A stretch of 64,000 bases of DNA, taken from positions 1 through 64,000 of the forward strand of contig NZ_JAEQNB010000008.1 of assembly GCF_016722965.1 (NCBI RefSeq), written 5' to 3'. A model generated the notes under the pieces. That model ran no database searches. It worked only from the letters and a program-made list of their open reading frames with translations, and was not told where the DNA came from. The translations under genes and the position numbers were made by a program. Below are positions 9,983-18,943 of this stretch, one piece after another (the stretch's first letter is position 1; every line of letters starts with the position of its first letter). This DNA comes from Tumebacillus amylolyticus (lineage in GTDB: Bacteria; Bacillota; Bacilli; Tumebacillales; Tumebacillaceae).

Positions 9983-10555
9983 ATGGATTGGGATGTGCTC
10001 GTGTATCATTTTTTCAATCAATTTGCGGGGCATGTGCCTGTGCTCGATTGGTTTTTTTCGAAGATCGCGGAGTATTCGTTGGAGATGTACGCGGTGTTGT
10101 TTGTGATGGCGTGGTTTACGTTGCCAAAGCAAGAGGTGGGAAAGCGGCACGGGCTGTTGCTCGCGGGAGTGGCGGGGGTGTTGGCGCTCTTGATCAATTT
10201 CGTGATTTCGCACGTCTGGTACAGGCCGCGCCCGTTCGTCACACTGCCGGAGGGGACGTATACGAAATTGATTCCGCATGATCCGGATGCGTCGTTTCCC
10301 AGCGACCATACATCGGGGAGTTTCGGGTTTGCGTTTGGGTCGGCCGATCGGACGGCGAATTGGGTGTCGCGGAGTTTTGCGATCTTGGCGGTGCTCGTGA
10401 TGATTTCGCGGGTGTACTGCGGCGTTCATTACCCGACCGATGTGCTCGCAAGTGTGATCGTCGGGTTCATCGCCAGCCGTATTTCTTGGAAGCTTTCCGG
10501 GAGGTTGGTGCCGCTGACGAGGCGAATCTGTCAGGTGTTTGGGTATGGGAAGTAA
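9983..10555 (+). CDS. bcrC: Undecaprenyl-diphosphate phosphatase, PAP2/BcrC type
   Basis: The 190-residue membrane enzyme carries the three PAP2 phosphatase motifs: YRPRPF, SFPSDHTSG and SRVYCGVHYPTD. Length and spacing match BcrC. It dephosphorylates undecaprenyl diphosphate on the outer membrane face, recycling the lipid carrier for wall synthesis. About five transmembrane helices are visible. AGGGAAGGAGG lies 12 nt before the ATG. It is monocistronic and divergent from the glycolipid operon; the roughly 160 nt between them must hold both promoters. Confidence 0.9.
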   Translation: MDWDVLVYHFFNQFAGHVPVLDWFFSKIAEYSLEMYAVLFVMAWFTLPKQEVGKRHGLLLAGVAGVLALLINFVISHVWYRPRPFVTLPEGTYTKLIPHDPDASFPSDHTSGSFGFAFGSADRTANWVSRSFAILAVLVMISRVYCGVHYPTDVLASVIVGFIASRISWKLSGRLVPLTRRICQVFGYGK

Positions 10556-10561
10556 GCAAAA

Positions 10562-10590
10562 AACCGCATCCAGGACTGGATGCGGCTTTT
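10562..10590 (+). terminator. Terminator after bcrC
   Basis: A 9-bp perfect stem (CCGCATCCA / TGGATGCGG) is flanked by A-run and CTTTT. Confidence 0.85.
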
Positions 10591-10626
10591 GTCATACATT
10601 CGCCCCATGCCTCTATCCTCCAACTA

Positions 10627-10635
10627 TGGTATAAT
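10627..10635 (+). promoter_or_regulatory. Extended -10 promoter of dacA
   Basis: TGGTATAAT is a perfect TGn-TATAAT extended -10 box about 77 nt upstream of dacA. No good -35 hexamer is visible, which is usual for this class. Confidence 0.65.
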
Positions 10636-10711
10636 TCCAAGTGTCTTTTCAGGACGAGCAATCACGCAATTGTGCGATAGAACCCCAAGGGACTGGAGGA
10701 GAGACAAACTA

Positions 10712-11950
10712 ATGAAGAAACGTTTCTGGACGAAAACCGCCTCGAGCGCTTTGGTGGTTGCGTTGTTGATGGCTGCAAACGTGCCGACCGCGACGGTTGG
10801 GCCGCTGCAATTCGGGTTGTCGGTGGCGCATGCGGAAGATGCGAAACAAGCGGCCACCGATCTCAAAATCGACGCACCGGTTGGTCTCCTCATGGATGCC
10901 AAGACCGGACAACTGCTCTGGTCGAAGGACGAGCATGCCAAGCGCTATCCGGCATCCGTCACCAAGATCATGACCCTCCTGCTCACCTACGAAGCGGTGG
11001 AAAAAGGCGAGAAAAAACTCACCGACGTCGTGCCGATCTCCAACAACGCGTACGGTGTCGAAGGCTCCTCCGTTTGGCTCGACCCGAAGGAAAAATGGAC
11101 CCTGCAAGACATGATCGAATTCATCGCCATCCCGTCGGCCAACGACGCCTGCGTGGCGACCGCAGAATTCATCGGCGGCAGCGAGCAAGCGTTTGTCGAC
11201 CGCATGAACAAAAAAGCCCAAGAACTCGGCATGAAGGACACCCACTTCGCCGACTCCAACGGCTTGCATGACCCGAACCACTACAGCTCCGGGTACGACA
11301 TCGCGCTGATGGCCCGCGAACTGATTACGAAATACCCGCAAGTGCTCGAAGTCACCAAGACCCAGAGCAAAACGATCCGCGACGGCAAGTTCAAACTGGA
11401 AAACACCAACCACGTCCTCGGCAAGATCGAAGGCATGGACGGTCTGAAAACCGGCTTCACCGACGAAGCGGGCAACAACCTCGTCGGCACCGCCGAGCGC
11501 AACGGCATGCGTTTGATCGGGATTGAACTGGGCGCCAAGGACGACAACATGCGCGTCAACGACTCGATCAAGATCATGGAGTACGGCTTCTCGAACTACA
11601 AACCGGTCACCGTGATCAAAAAAGGCGACGCCGCGCCAGACCTCGCGCCGATCACCTCCGGCGTGGACAAGGAAATTCAAACCGTCGCCCAAAGCGACCT
11701 CGTCATCGCCACCAAAAACGGCTCCCCCGACTTGGAGAAAAAAGCCGTCTACAAGGACGTCACCGCTCCGGTCACCAAAGACCAAGTCGTCGGTGAACTG
11801 CAAGCTCTCCAAGACGGCAAGGTCGTCGCGTCTGTTCCGCTCGTCGCGAAACAAGACGTGGAGAAAGGCTCGTGGATTCGCTTGATGTTCCGCGGCATCG
11901 GCCATTTCTTCGGCGGATTGTTCTCCTCGATCGGCAATGCCTTTAACTAA
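10712..11950 (+). CDS. dacA: D-alanyl-D-alanine carboxypeptidase (PBP5 type)
   Basis: The 412-residue penicillin-binding protein trims the terminal D-Ala from peptidoglycan stem peptides. A signal peptide ends at AHA-ED near residue 38. The active-site motifs are PASVTKIM (SxxK), PSANDA (SxN) and GLKTGFT (KTG). A C-terminal beta domain and a final amphipathic anchor (GIGHFFGGLFSSIG) are typical. The ATG has GGAGGAG upstream; longer frames run into the promoter. Position between guaB and pdxS is conserved with Bacillus. Confidence 0.97.
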   Translation: MKKRFWTKTASSALVVALLMAANVPTATVGPLQFGLSVAHAEDAKQAATDLKIDAPVGLLMDAKTGQLLWSKDEHAKRYPASVTKIMTLLLTYEAVEKGEKKLTDVVPISNNAYGVEGSSVWLDPKEKWTLQDMIEFIAIPSANDACVATAEFIGGSEQAFVDRMNKKAQELGMKDTHFADSNGLHDPNHYSSGYDIALMARELITKYPQVLEVTKTQSKTIRDGKFKLENTNHVLGKIEGMDGLKTGFTDEAGNNLVGTAERNGMRLIGIELGAKDDNMRVNDSIKIMEYGFSNYKPVTVIKKGDAAPDLAPITSGVDKEIQTVAQSDLVIATKNGSPDLEKKAVYKDVTAPVTKDQVVGELQALQDGKVVASVPLVAKQDVEKGSWIRLMFRGIGHFFGGLFSSIGNAFN

Positions 11951-11970
11951 GTTGAAGTGAGGGAATCTCT

Positions 11971-12108
11971 GTGAGCGCACCCGGTTGGTATCTCATCTCG
12001 TCTATCGTGCTGTTCATCATCTTGATCCCCGGCGGCTTCTTTATGTTCCGTGCTTTTTTGCGGCGTATGGCCCCGGAGAATCAAGAGAATAACAAAAACC
12101 AGGGATAA
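11971..12108 (+). CDS. Small single-pass membrane protein downstream of dacA
   Basis: This 45-residue GTG-started frame begins 20 nt after dacA behind GTGAGGGAATC. It encodes a short N-terminus, one hydrophobic helix (about residues 8-27) and a basic, Asn-rich hydrophilic tail. Its TAA lies in the loop of the following terminator, a tight layout that supports it as a real last cistron of the dacA transcript. I do not recognise a family. Confidence 0.65.
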   Translation: MSAPGWYLISSIVLFIILIPGGFFMFRAFLRRMAPENQENNKNQG

Positions 12109-12122
12109 CTCCCTGGTTTTTT
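12092..12122 (+). terminator. Terminator of the dacA operon
   Basis: AAAACCAGGGA and TCCCTGGTTTTTT form a strong hairpin around the stop codon of the small membrane protein. Confidence 0.85.
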
Positions 12123-12130
12123 GCCTATTC

Positions 12131-12159
12131 TTGTCACGCTTGTACGACTGCGTTACAAT
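12131..12159 (+). promoter_or_regulatory. Predicted sigma-A promoter of pdxST
   Basis: TTGTCA and TACAAT are spaced by 17 nt, about 70 nt before pdxS. Confidence 0.7.
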
Positions 12160-12227
12160 GAATACTTGAAAGGTATAACCTTGTTCACCACTATCTTTTT
12201 TCCATATACAGGAGGCGCAATTACCCA

Positions 12228-13112
12228 ATGATCGAAACCGGTACAACTCGTGTCAAACGCGGTATGGCGGAAATGCAAAAAGGCGGCGTAATCATGGACG
12301 TCGTGAACGCTGAGCAAGCGAAAATCGCAGAAGAAGCAGGTGCAGTCGCAGTCATGGCTCTGGAACGCGTTCCGGCTGACATCCGTTCGGCTGGCGGCGT
12401 TGCTCGTATGGCAGACCCGACCATCATTGAAGATGTTATGAACGCAGTCTCGATCCCGGTTATGGCGAAAGCTCGTATCGGCCACTTCGTAGAAGCACGC
12501 GTCCTGGAAGCACTCGGCGTCGACTACCTCGACGAATCCGAAGTTCTCACCCCGGCTGACGATAAATTCCACATCAACAAGCGCGAATTCACCGTTCCGT
12601 TCGTTTGCGGCTGCCGCGACCTCGGCGAAGCACTTCGCCGCATCGCAGAAGGCGCGTCCATGCTCCGCACCAAGGGCGAACCGGGCACCGGCAACATCGT
12701 CGAAGCTGTGAAGCACATGCGCACCGTACAAGCGCAAATCCGCAAAGTCACCTCGATGGCAGAGGACGAAATCATCGCAGAAGCGAAAAACATCGGTGCT
12801 CCGGTTGAATTGCTCTTGCAAATTCGTCGCGACGGCAAACTGCCGGTCGTAAACTTCGCAGCAGGCGGCGTCGCAACTCCGGCTGACGCAGCTCTGATGA
12901 TGCACCTCGGCGCTGACGGCGTCTTCGTCGGTTCCGGTATCTTCAAATCGGACAACCCGGAGAAGTTTGCAAAAGCGATCGTCCAAGCGACCACGCACTA
13001 CAACGACTTCAAGCTGATCGGCGAACTCTCCAAGAACCTCGGCATCGCGATGAAAGGGATCGAACTCTCCACCCTGTCGCAAGCTGACCGCATGGCAGAA
13101 CGCGGCTGGTAA
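12228..13112 (+). CDS. pdxS: Pyridoxal 5'-phosphate synthase, synthase subunit PdxS
   Basis: The 294-residue (beta/alpha)8 subunit condenses ribose 5-phosphate, glyceraldehyde 3-phosphate and ammonia into PLP. Family landmarks are [11 protein letters not shown] near the N-terminus, [12 protein letters not shown], and [22 protein letters not shown] lies about 11 nt before the ATG. It is followed after 11 nt by pdxT, its glutaminase partner. Confidence 0.98.
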   Translation: MIETGTTRVKRGMAEMQKGGVIMDVVNAEQAKIAEEAGAVAVMALERVPADIRSAGGVARMADPTIIEDVMNAVSIPVMAKARIGHFVEARVLEALGVDYLDESEVLTPADDKFHINKREFTVPFVCGCRDLGEALRRIAEGASMLRTKGEPGTGNIVEAVKHMRTVQAQIRKVTSMAEDEIIAEAKNIGAPVELLLQIRRDGKLPVVNFAAGGVATPADAALMMHLGADGVFVGSGIFKSDNPEKFAKAIVQATTHYNDFKLIGELSKNLGIAMKGIELSTLSQADRMAERGW

Positions 13113-13123
13113 TCGGAGCTCCC

Positions 13124-13717
13124 ATGAAAATCGGCGTACTGGCGTTGCAAGGAGCTGTCGCAGAACATATCAAGAGCTTGGAACAAGCGGGTGCCGACGA
13201 AGTCGTCGCGGTCAAATGGCCGGCCGATCTCGAAGGTCTCGACGGCCTCGTCCTGCCGGGCGGGGAGTCCACCACGATTGGCAAGCTCATGAACAAGTAC
13301 GAGTTGATGGAGCCGGTTCGTGAGATGGCGAAACGCGGCGTGCCGATGTTTGGCACCTGTGCAGGTTTGATCTTGCTCGCCGAACGCATCCACGGCCAAG
13401 ACTGGTCCCACCTCGGCGTGTTCGACGTGCTCGTCGACCGCAACTCGTTTGGCCGCCAAGTCGATTCCTTCGAGACCGATCTCGATGTGAAAGGCATGGA
13501 AGGTCAAGAGAAGTACCGCGCGGTGTTCATCCGTGCGCCGCATATCATGGAAATCGGCGACCAAGTCGAGGTGCTTTCCACCTTCAACGACCGCGTCGTC
13601 ACCGCCCGCCAAGGTCACATCCTCGGCGCGTCGTTCCACCCGGAATTGACGGATGATGTGCGTTTGCATCAATACTTCCTCACGATGGTCGAGGAAGCGA
13701 AGAAAGCATCTGTGTAA
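13124..13717 (+). CDS. pdxT: Pyridoxal 5'-phosphate synthase, glutaminase subunit PdxT
   Basis: The 197-residue class I glutaminase supplies ammonia to PdxS. The nucleophile is in FGTCAGLILLA (Cys about residue 79), the oxyanion segment is LPGGESTTIGKL, and the catalytic His-Glu pair is in SFHPEL near residue 170. It is co-transcribed with pdxS. Confidence 0.98.
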   Translation: MKIGVLALQGAVAEHIKSLEQAGADEVVAVKWPADLEGLDGLVLPGGESTTIGKLMNKYELMEPVREMAKRGVPMFGTCAGLILLAERIHGQDWSHLGVFDVLVDRNSFGRQVDSFETDLDVKGMEGQEKYRAVFIRAPHIMEIGDQVEVLSTFNDRVVTARQGHILGASFHPELTDDVRLHQYFLTMVEEAKKASV

Positions 13718-13720
13718 GAG

Positions 13721-13750
13721 AGAGGGGCGTCATGATGACGCCTCTTTTTT
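13721..13750 (+). terminator. Terminator of pdxST
   Basis: AGAGGGGCGTCA and TGACGCCTCT pair with a two-base bulge, followed by a run of T residues. Confidence 0.75.
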
Positions 13751-13787
13751 TATATATTTGGAGGCAACAGGGGAGAGGAGGGATCGG

Positions 13788-14834
13788 ATGTTTGGGCACA
13801 GTGTGGATGTGATGCGGCGTGGGCAGGCGGCGAGCGGGGCTTTTTTGGGAAGTCCTTCGTTTGCGACGTATCGGTATGCGTGGCTGCGCGACGGGACGTT
13901 TGTGGCGTATGCGATGGATGTAGCGGGCGCGCATCGCGAAGCGGCCGCTTTTTATAAGTGGGTGCATGCGGCGGTGCTGAGGCATCGGGGGAAAGTCGAG
14001 AGTTTGCTTGCGAAAAAAAAGTCCGGTGCCGTGCCCGGCCCGGACTTCTTTTTGCATACAAGGTACACGGTGGATGGACACGAAGGGGTGGAGCCGTGGG
14101 GGAACCACCAGTTGGATGGGTACGGGGCTTACCTCTGGGGAGTTGCGGAGCATGTGAAGCGGAGCGGGGATGCGGGGTTTTGGGAGGAAGTCCGGGAGAG
14201 TGTGGAGTTGGTCACGGAGTATCTCGCGGAGTTTTGGCAGGGGCCGTGCTTTGATTGCTGGGAGGAGGCGGGGAAAGAGGTTCACCCGAGTACGTTGGCG
14301 GCGGTGTATGGGGGATTGAAGGCAGTCAGGTATGCCGGAATTGATGAACTACGGGAGTATATCGAACGTCACGCTTGCGTAGACGGGCGTTTTTCAAAGT
14401 CGATTGGGAATTCGGCGGTGGATGCGAATTTGCTGTGGTTGGCGGTGCCGTTTGGGATGTTCGATGTCCACGACCCGCGGATGGTGAGCACGGTGGAGGC
14501 GATTGAGCGCGAGTTGGTGACCAACGGCGGCGGGGTGCATCGCTACCCGGAGGACTCGTTCTACGGCGGGGGCGAGTGGGTCTTGCTCTCTGCGTGGCTG
14601 GGCTGGTACTACGCTCGTGCGGGGAACTTCGTGCGGGCTCGCGAACTGCTCTCGTGGATCGAGCAACAAGCGGACGCCAACGGCGATTTACCCGAACAGG
14701 TGCCTCACGGGCTCCTTTTTCCCGAGAAGTATGGCGAGTGGGTGGAGCGATGGGGCCTGCCTGCCAAGCCGCTTTTGTGGTCGCATGCGATGTACGTGGT
14801 CTTGCACAAGGAACTTCAAGCACACGGTCGCTGA
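13788..14834 (+). CDS. Glycoside hydrolase family 15-like protein
   Basis: The 348-residue protein has the alpha/alpha-toroid signature of glucoamylase/glucodextranase-like enzymes: YRYAWLRDGTF near the N-terminus, HTRYTVDGHEGVEPWGNHQLDGYG, and W-rich repeats such as GGGEWVLLSAWLGWYY and LPEQVPHG near the end. EEWLL-type acidic residues in the second half are plausible catalytic Glu. There is no signal peptide, so it acts inside the cell on an alpha-glucan or glucoside. GGGGAGAGGAGGG precedes the ATG. It is not part of the usual pdxT-serS neighbourhood. An internal terminator-like hairpin lies near codon 80. Confidence 0.8.
   Translation: MFGHSVDVMRRGQAASGAFLGSPSFATYRYAWLRDGTFVAYAMDVAGAHREAAAFYKWVHAAVLRHRGKVESLLAKKKSGAVPGPDFFLHTRYTVDGHEGVEPWGNHQLDGYGAYLWGVAEHVKRSGDAGFWEEVRESVELVTEYLAEFWQGPCFDCWEEAGKEVHPSTLAAVYGGLKAVRYAGIDELREYIERHACVDGRFSKSIGNSAVDANLLWLAVPFGMFDVHDPRMVSTVEAIERELVTNGGGVHRYPEDSFYGGGEWVLLSAWLGWYYARAGNFVRARELLSWIEQQADANGDLPEQVPHGLLFPEKYGEWVERWGLPAKPLLWSHAMYVVLHKELQAHGR
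14013..14053. other. Terminator-like palindrome inside the GH15 gene
   Basis: Within the reading frame, eight A residues, a perfect 8-bp stem (AAGTCCGG / CCGGACTT) with an inner 3-bp GCC/GGC extension, and a CTTTTTG tail form a near-symmetrical terminator-like structure. It encodes an AKKKSGAVPGPDFF stretch. Whether it attenuates transcription is unknown. Confidence 0.55.
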
Positions 14835-14851
14835 GGCGCGTGTGCTTTTTT
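14818..14851 (+). terminator. Terminator of the GH15 gene
   Basis: AAGCACACG and CGTGTGCTT flank the stop codon and are followed by a T-run. Confidence 0.8.
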
Positions 14852-14864
14852 CATAAGGGTTCGT

Positions 14865-14894
14865 TTGAATTTGTGGGAGAAATTGTGATACACT
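14865..14894 (+). promoter_or_regulatory. Predicted promoter of serS
   Basis: TTGAAT and TACACT are spaced by 18 nt, with the -10 in a TGATACACT context, about 60 nt before serS. The leader is too short for a T-box. Confidence 0.5.
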
Positions 14895-14954
14895 AGAAAC
14901 GATTTTGTCAGCATAAATCTCGAAACGTTTACATACAGGAAGGATGAATTTTCC

Positions 14955-16238
14955 ATGTTGGACCCTAAACTTCTGCGCAACGAACCGGACCGTGTTCGTC
15001 AGGCGCTGAACAACCGAGGCGAATCGACCGAGGCGCTCGACGAGTTCCTCGATCTGGACAAGCGCCGCCGTGAACTGCTCGTGGAAGTCGAGCAACTGAA
15101 AGCCCGCCGCAACGCCGTTTCCCAAGAAGTTGCCAAGATGAAAAAAGCCGGCGAGAACGCCGACCACATCATCACCGAAATGCGCGAAGTCGGCGACCGC
15201 ATCAAGGAACTCGACGAAGAACTCCGCACCGTCGAAGAGCGCACCCACCATCTCTTGCTCGTCATCCCGAACATGCCGCACGAATCGGTGCCGCAGGGTC
15301 TGACCGAAGACGAGAACGTCGAGATCGCACTTTGGGGCGAACCGCGTCAATTCGATTTCGAACCGAAACCGCACTGGGAGATCGCGTCTGAGCTTGGCAT
15401 CATCGACTTCGAAGCGGCCGCCAAGATCACGGGCGCACGATTTGCTTTTTACAAGGGCGCAGGTGCTCGTCTTGAACGTGCCCTGATTTCCTTCATGCTC
15501 GACATCCACACCACCGAGCACGGCTACACCGAAGTGCTCCCGCCGTTCATCGTCAACCGTGCGTCGATGACGGGCACCGGCAACTTGCCGAAGTTCGAAG
15601 AGGACGCGTTCAAACTCAAGGACACCGACTATTTCCTCGCGCCGACGGCAGAAGTTCCGGTGACGAACTACTACCGCGACGACATCTTGTCGGCCGACCA
15701 ACTGCCGGTGTACTTCGCAGCGTACACCCCGTGCTTCCGCTCCGAAGCGGGCTCGGCGGGCCGCGATACCCGCGGTTTGATTCGTCAGCACCAGTTCAAC
15801 AAAGTCGAGATGGTCAAGTTCGTTGCGCCGGAGACGTCCTACGACGAGTGGGCGAAACTCGTGCGCGATGCGGAAACCATCCTGCAACGCCTGAACCTGC
15901 CGTACCGCAAGCTCGACATGTGCTTCGGGGACCTCGGGTTTGGCGCTGCCAAGAAAAACGACCTCGAAGTCTGGTTGCCCGAAGCGAACACCTACCGCGA
16001 GATTTCGTCCTGCTCGAACTTCGAAGATTTCCAAGCGCGCCGTGCGAACATTCGCTACCGTCCGGAAGCGGGAGCGAAGCCGGAGTTCGTGCACACGATC
16101 AACGGTTCGGGTCTTGCGATCGGTCGTACCGTGGCGGCGATTCTGGAAAACTACCAACAAGCAGACGGCTCTGTAACGGTGCCGGACGCACTCGTTCCGT
16201 ACATGGGCGGACTGACCAAGATCGCGAAGCCCCAATAA
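14955..16238 (+). CDS. serS: Seryl-tRNA synthetase
   Basis: The 427-residue class II synthetase charges tRNA-Ser. The N-terminal antiparallel coiled coil (about residues 30-100) binds the long variable arm. Motif 2 is in [26 protein letters not shown] and motif 3 in [18 protein letters not shown]. Length is normal. AGGAAGGATG lies upstream of the ATG. Three tRNA-Ser genes lie about 5-6 kb downstream. Confidence 0.98.
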   Translation: MLDPKLLRNEPDRVRQALNNRGESTEALDEFLDLDKRRRELLVEVEQLKARRNAVSQEVAKMKKAGENADHIITEMREVGDRIKELDEELRTVEERTHHLLLVIPNMPHESVPQGLTEDENVEIALWGEPRQFDFEPKPHWEIASELGIIDFEAAAKITGARFAFYKGAGARLERALISFMLDIHTTEHGYTEVLPPFIVNRASMTGTGNLPKFEEDAFKLKDTDYFLAPTAEVPVTNYYRDDILSADQLPVYFAAYTPCFRSEAGSAGRDTRGLIRQHQFNKVEMVKFVAPETSYDEWAKLVRDAETILQRLNLPYRKLDMCFGDLGFGAAKKNDLEVWLPEANTYREISSCSNFEDFQARRANIRYRPEAGAKPEFVHTINGSGLAIGRTVAAILENYQQADGSVTVPDALVPYMGGLTKIAKPQ

Positions 16239-16248
16239 TGAACGTTGC

Positions 16249-16275
16249 AACCCCCTCCTGTTGAGGGGGTTTTTT
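16249..16275 (+). terminator. Terminator of serS
   Basis: AACCCCCTC and GAGGGGGTT form a 9-bp stem followed by TTTTT. Confidence 0.85.
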
Positions 16276-16306
16276 GGCAAGAAGGAAGAGGAGAGGGAAT
16301 TTAGAC

Positions 16307-17608
16307 ATGACGATGAGACAACGCCTCGTCTTCTGGATCATCCTCGCCGTGGCGCTTGGCTTGCGGCTGTGGATGATCTTCGCGCTCGGGGACAAGTTGA
16401 TGACAGTCTACGATGACAAAATGTACGTGCAGAGTGCGGTGCGGTTGCTGGAATCGGGGACGTTTACGTTTGGCAGTTATATCGACCAACCGACGGTGTT
16501 CATCCCGCCGCTGTTCCCGTTGGTGCTGACGGGGTTGTTTGCGATCTTCGGTTCCGGTGAAATCGGACTGACAGTGGCGCGGATTTGCGTGGCGCTGATG
16601 GGCGTGGGGTCGTTGGCGCTGGTCGTAAGGCTTGGCGGGATGTTGTTTGGACGGATGAATTTGCAGTCCCAGGGAGAATGGTTCGGATCGCGGTCCGTGG
16701 TGGATGCGGGAGAGTCGGGAGTCGGGATCAACGCCGGGCTGATTGCGGCAGGCGTCCTTGCGGTGTACCCGCCGTACATCTTGGCGAACTGCGCGTTGCT
16801 GACGGAGACGATGTTTACGCTTTTTGCGCTGTGGTTTTTCATTCGCTTGTTCCGGGCCGTGGAGTCGAAGCAGTGGCGCGATTTCGTGATTGCGGGGCTT
16901 CTGCTCGGATTGGCGACGTATGCGCGACCGACGATTGCGTTGTTGCCGATTGCGGTGGGTTTGTATCTGTGGTTCCGCCGCGATTTTCGCTTCAAGCAGG
17001 CGTTTTTGGTGGGGACGGTTTTGGTGGCGATGTTGTTTGCGGTGTTGAGTCCGTGGATTGTGCGCAATTATGTGGACTTCCACCTCTTTATCCCGCTGAC
17101 GAAGGCGAGTGGGAATCCTTTTTTGACGGGCACGTACATCAACCACGACGTCTGGGCGAACGGACACGACGAAGAATTCAAAGACTATCCCAAAGGATGG
17201 AAAAAAGTCCCCGGAGATCTGCTCGCCACGGATGACCTCCTCATGGCGAAGGGCAAGCAGCATTTGAAGGAGCAGTTCCAGCAGAACCCGTGGGCGATGG
17301 TGAAATGGTACACCTACGGCAAATTCAAAGCCTACTGGGACGGAACTTTCGACTGGGCGGATTTGCTCAAGCCGTGGAAGGGATCGTTGCAAATCTTGCA
17401 TCGCATCCTGCTCGCTCTCTCGCTGGTCGGTTTGCTCTGGGCGTTCAAACGACGCGAGACGTATGCGTGGATGATGGCGTTGTGGATGGCGTATTTTACA
17501 GCTTTGCACATGGTCTATGTGACGAGTCCGAGGTACGCGTTGCCGTTGCTCCCGTTCGTCTTTTTGTACGGAGCGTATGTGTTTGTGAGAAAAAACCCTT
17601 CGCGATGA
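16307..17608 (+). CDS. GT39/PMT-like membrane glycosyltransferase
   Basis: The 433-residue polytopic protein has about ten hydrophobic helices and the GT-C arrangement. A first extracytoplasmic loop starts with the acidic VYDDKMYVQSA motif and continues with IPPLFPLVL. LATYARPTIALLPI is typical of the PMT_2 domain. Such enzymes move a sugar from a polyprenyl-phosphate donor to a surface acceptor outside the membrane. GGAAGAGGAGAGGG lies upstream of the ATG. The acceptor is unknown; the flanking genes do not identify a pathway. Confidence 0.8.
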   Translation: MTMRQRLVFWIILAVALGLRLWMIFALGDKLMTVYDDKMYVQSAVRLLESGTFTFGSYIDQPTVFIPPLFPLVLTGLFAIFGSGEIGLTVARICVALMGVGSLALVVRLGGMLFGRMNLQSQGEWFGSRSVVDAGESGVGINAGLIAAGVLAVYPPYILANCALLTETMFTLFALWFFIRLFRAVESKQWRDFVIAGLLLGLATYARPTIALLPIAVGLYLWFRRDFRFKQAFLVGTVLVAMLFAVLSPWIVRNYVDFHLFIPLTKASGNPFLTGTYINHDVWANGHDEEFKDYPKGWKKVPGDLLATDDLLMAKGKQHLKEQFQQNPWAMVKWYTYGKFKAYWDGTFDWADLLKPWKGSLQILHRILLALSLVGLLWAFKRRETYAWMMALWMAYFTALHMVYVTSPRYALPLLPFVFLYGAYVFVRKNPSR

Positions 17609-17632
17609 GGCGAGGGGTTTTTTCTTTTTTTC
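17589..17632 (+). terminator. Terminator of the GT39-like gene
   Basis: AAAAAACCCTTCGC and GCGAGGGGTTTTTT pair around the TGA stop codon, followed by further T-runs. Confidence 0.8.
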
Positions 17633-17716
17633 GACAAGGACACCCATAAGGGACAAGAAGTACCCGTATTGTCTAAGCAGAAAAGCACAACACAGACAAA
17701 AGGGGATGCCACCAAA

Positions 17717-18772
17717 ATGAAAATGACGAAAAAACTTCTGACTTCTTCTGCACTGATCGCTGCATTGGCGCTTGCGCCGGTTGCTGCGTTTGCAGACGGG
17801 CAGACGAACACCACCACTTCTACGACGACGAGCGGAACTGCGACGACGACGACAACTGCCGATGAGGTACAGCCGGGCATGACGCCGGATTCGTTTTTCT
17901 ACTTCTTTAAGCAGTTGGCACGCGACATCAACTTGATGGTCACGTTCAACGATGACAAGAAAGCCGACTTGCTCCTCCAATACGCGAACGAAAAAGCTGC
18001 TGAACTGAAAGCTCTGTCCGACAAGGGCGTGACGAAGTACGACGAAGAGCAAATGAAGCAGATCGAAGACCTCCTCACGCAAGTCAACACCATGATGGAT
18101 GAAAAAGAAAAAGAAAAAGAAACCCAAACCCAGACTTCCACAGATACCACGACCGGAACGGAAACCACGGGCACTGAAACGAACGGTTCGACGACGGCGG
18201 ACACAACAACGGCCGACACAACCACGACCACCCCGACGACGACCACCCCGACGACGACCACCGAGACTACGCAAGACGAAGCACAGCAAATGGGCCCGGA
18301 ACATGCACTTCTCGTTCTGCAATCTCTCTTGGACAAGCTCCCGGAATCCGGCCGCAAGGGTGTCGAGAACGCCATCAAGCACCTTGAGAAAAACATCGAG
18401 AAGCACAAAAAGCACAAGCACCAAGACGAGCAAGACACCCAAGGCGATGACGAGAACAACGCAGAAACCACGACTCCGACCGAAACGGGCACTACGGACA
18501 GCACGACCACTCCGAGTGAGACGACGACGGCTCCTACGACGAGCACGAGCGTAGAGGCGACCACGACCAGCACCACCACGACGGGTACGGTCGAAAGCAC
18601 CCCGACGACTCCGGCCCCGACCATGCCGGTCATCGACGAAGCGAAACCCACCGTCCAAGCCAAAACCACCACCGAGCACCATGACAACGGCAACCACTAC
18701 GGCTGGGACAAGCAACAAAACCGTGATCACAATCAAGGCGACGACCACAACGAACACGGCAAAAACAAGTAA
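17717..18772 (+). CDS. Secreted Thr-rich DUF5667-type protein
   Basis: The 351-residue protein has a signal peptide ending near AAFAD (residue 27). The DUF5667-like helical segment at about residues 55-120 contains GMTPDSFFYFFKQLA and a basic amphipathic run. A threonine-rich linker at about 125-185 includes repeats of TTTTPTTTT. A second helical part (GPEHALLVLQSLLDKLPESG) at about 190-235 would normally follow the first directly. Another Thr-rich region and a His/Asn-rich tail finish it. AAAAGGGGAT is 8 nt before the ATG. It is probably released or wall-associated; no enzymatic motif is visible. Confidence 0.75.
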   Translation: MKMTKKLLTSSALIAALALAPVAAFADGQTNTTTSTTTSGTATTTTTADEVQPGMTPDSFFYFFKQLARDINLMVTFNDDKKADLLLQYANEKAAELKALSDKGVTKYDEEQMKQIEDLLTQVNTMMDEKEKEKETQTQTSTDTTTGTETTGTETNGSTTADTTTADTTTTTPTTTTPTTTTETTQDEAQQMGPEHALLVLQSLLDKLPESGRKGVENAIKHLEKNIEKHKKHKHQDEQDTQGDDENNAETTTPTETGTTDSTTTPSETTTAPTTSTSVEATTTSTTTTGTVESTPTTPAPTMPVIDEAKPTVQAKTTTEHHDNGNHYGWDKQQNRDHNQGDDHNEHGKNK

Positions 18773-18794
18773 CATCTAAGCAAAAACGCGAACA

Positions 18795-18871
18795 ACCCTC
18801 GCAACCTGTCAGAAGCAAGACAGCTTGCAAGGAGTGAAGGCTCCTCCCGACCGTGGGAGGACCTTTTTTTA
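18795..18871 (+). terminator. Double hairpin and terminator after the DUF5667 gene
   Basis: A first imperfect hairpin (GCAACCTGTC / GACAGCTTGC) is followed by a GC-rich stem (CTCCTCCC / GGGAGGAC) and seven T residues. The second is a standard terminator; the role of the first is not clear. Confidence 0.6.
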
Positions 18872-18943
18872 TGAGGAAATGATGAGCATGGGGAGGCATG
18901 CCCCTGTTCAGCTTCTTCACCGGACGCAAAGCTCCCACCACGT

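Noticed and set aside
14861-14954. T-box leader before serS
   Set aside because: The gap is under 100 nt and contains no antiterminator or T-box core sequence.
16301-18775. 824-codon leftward open frame across the GT39-like and DUF5667 genes
   Set aside because: It is antisense to two well-supported genes, with an Arg/His/Val-rich product caused by GC-rich codons and ACC/ACG repeats on the other strand.
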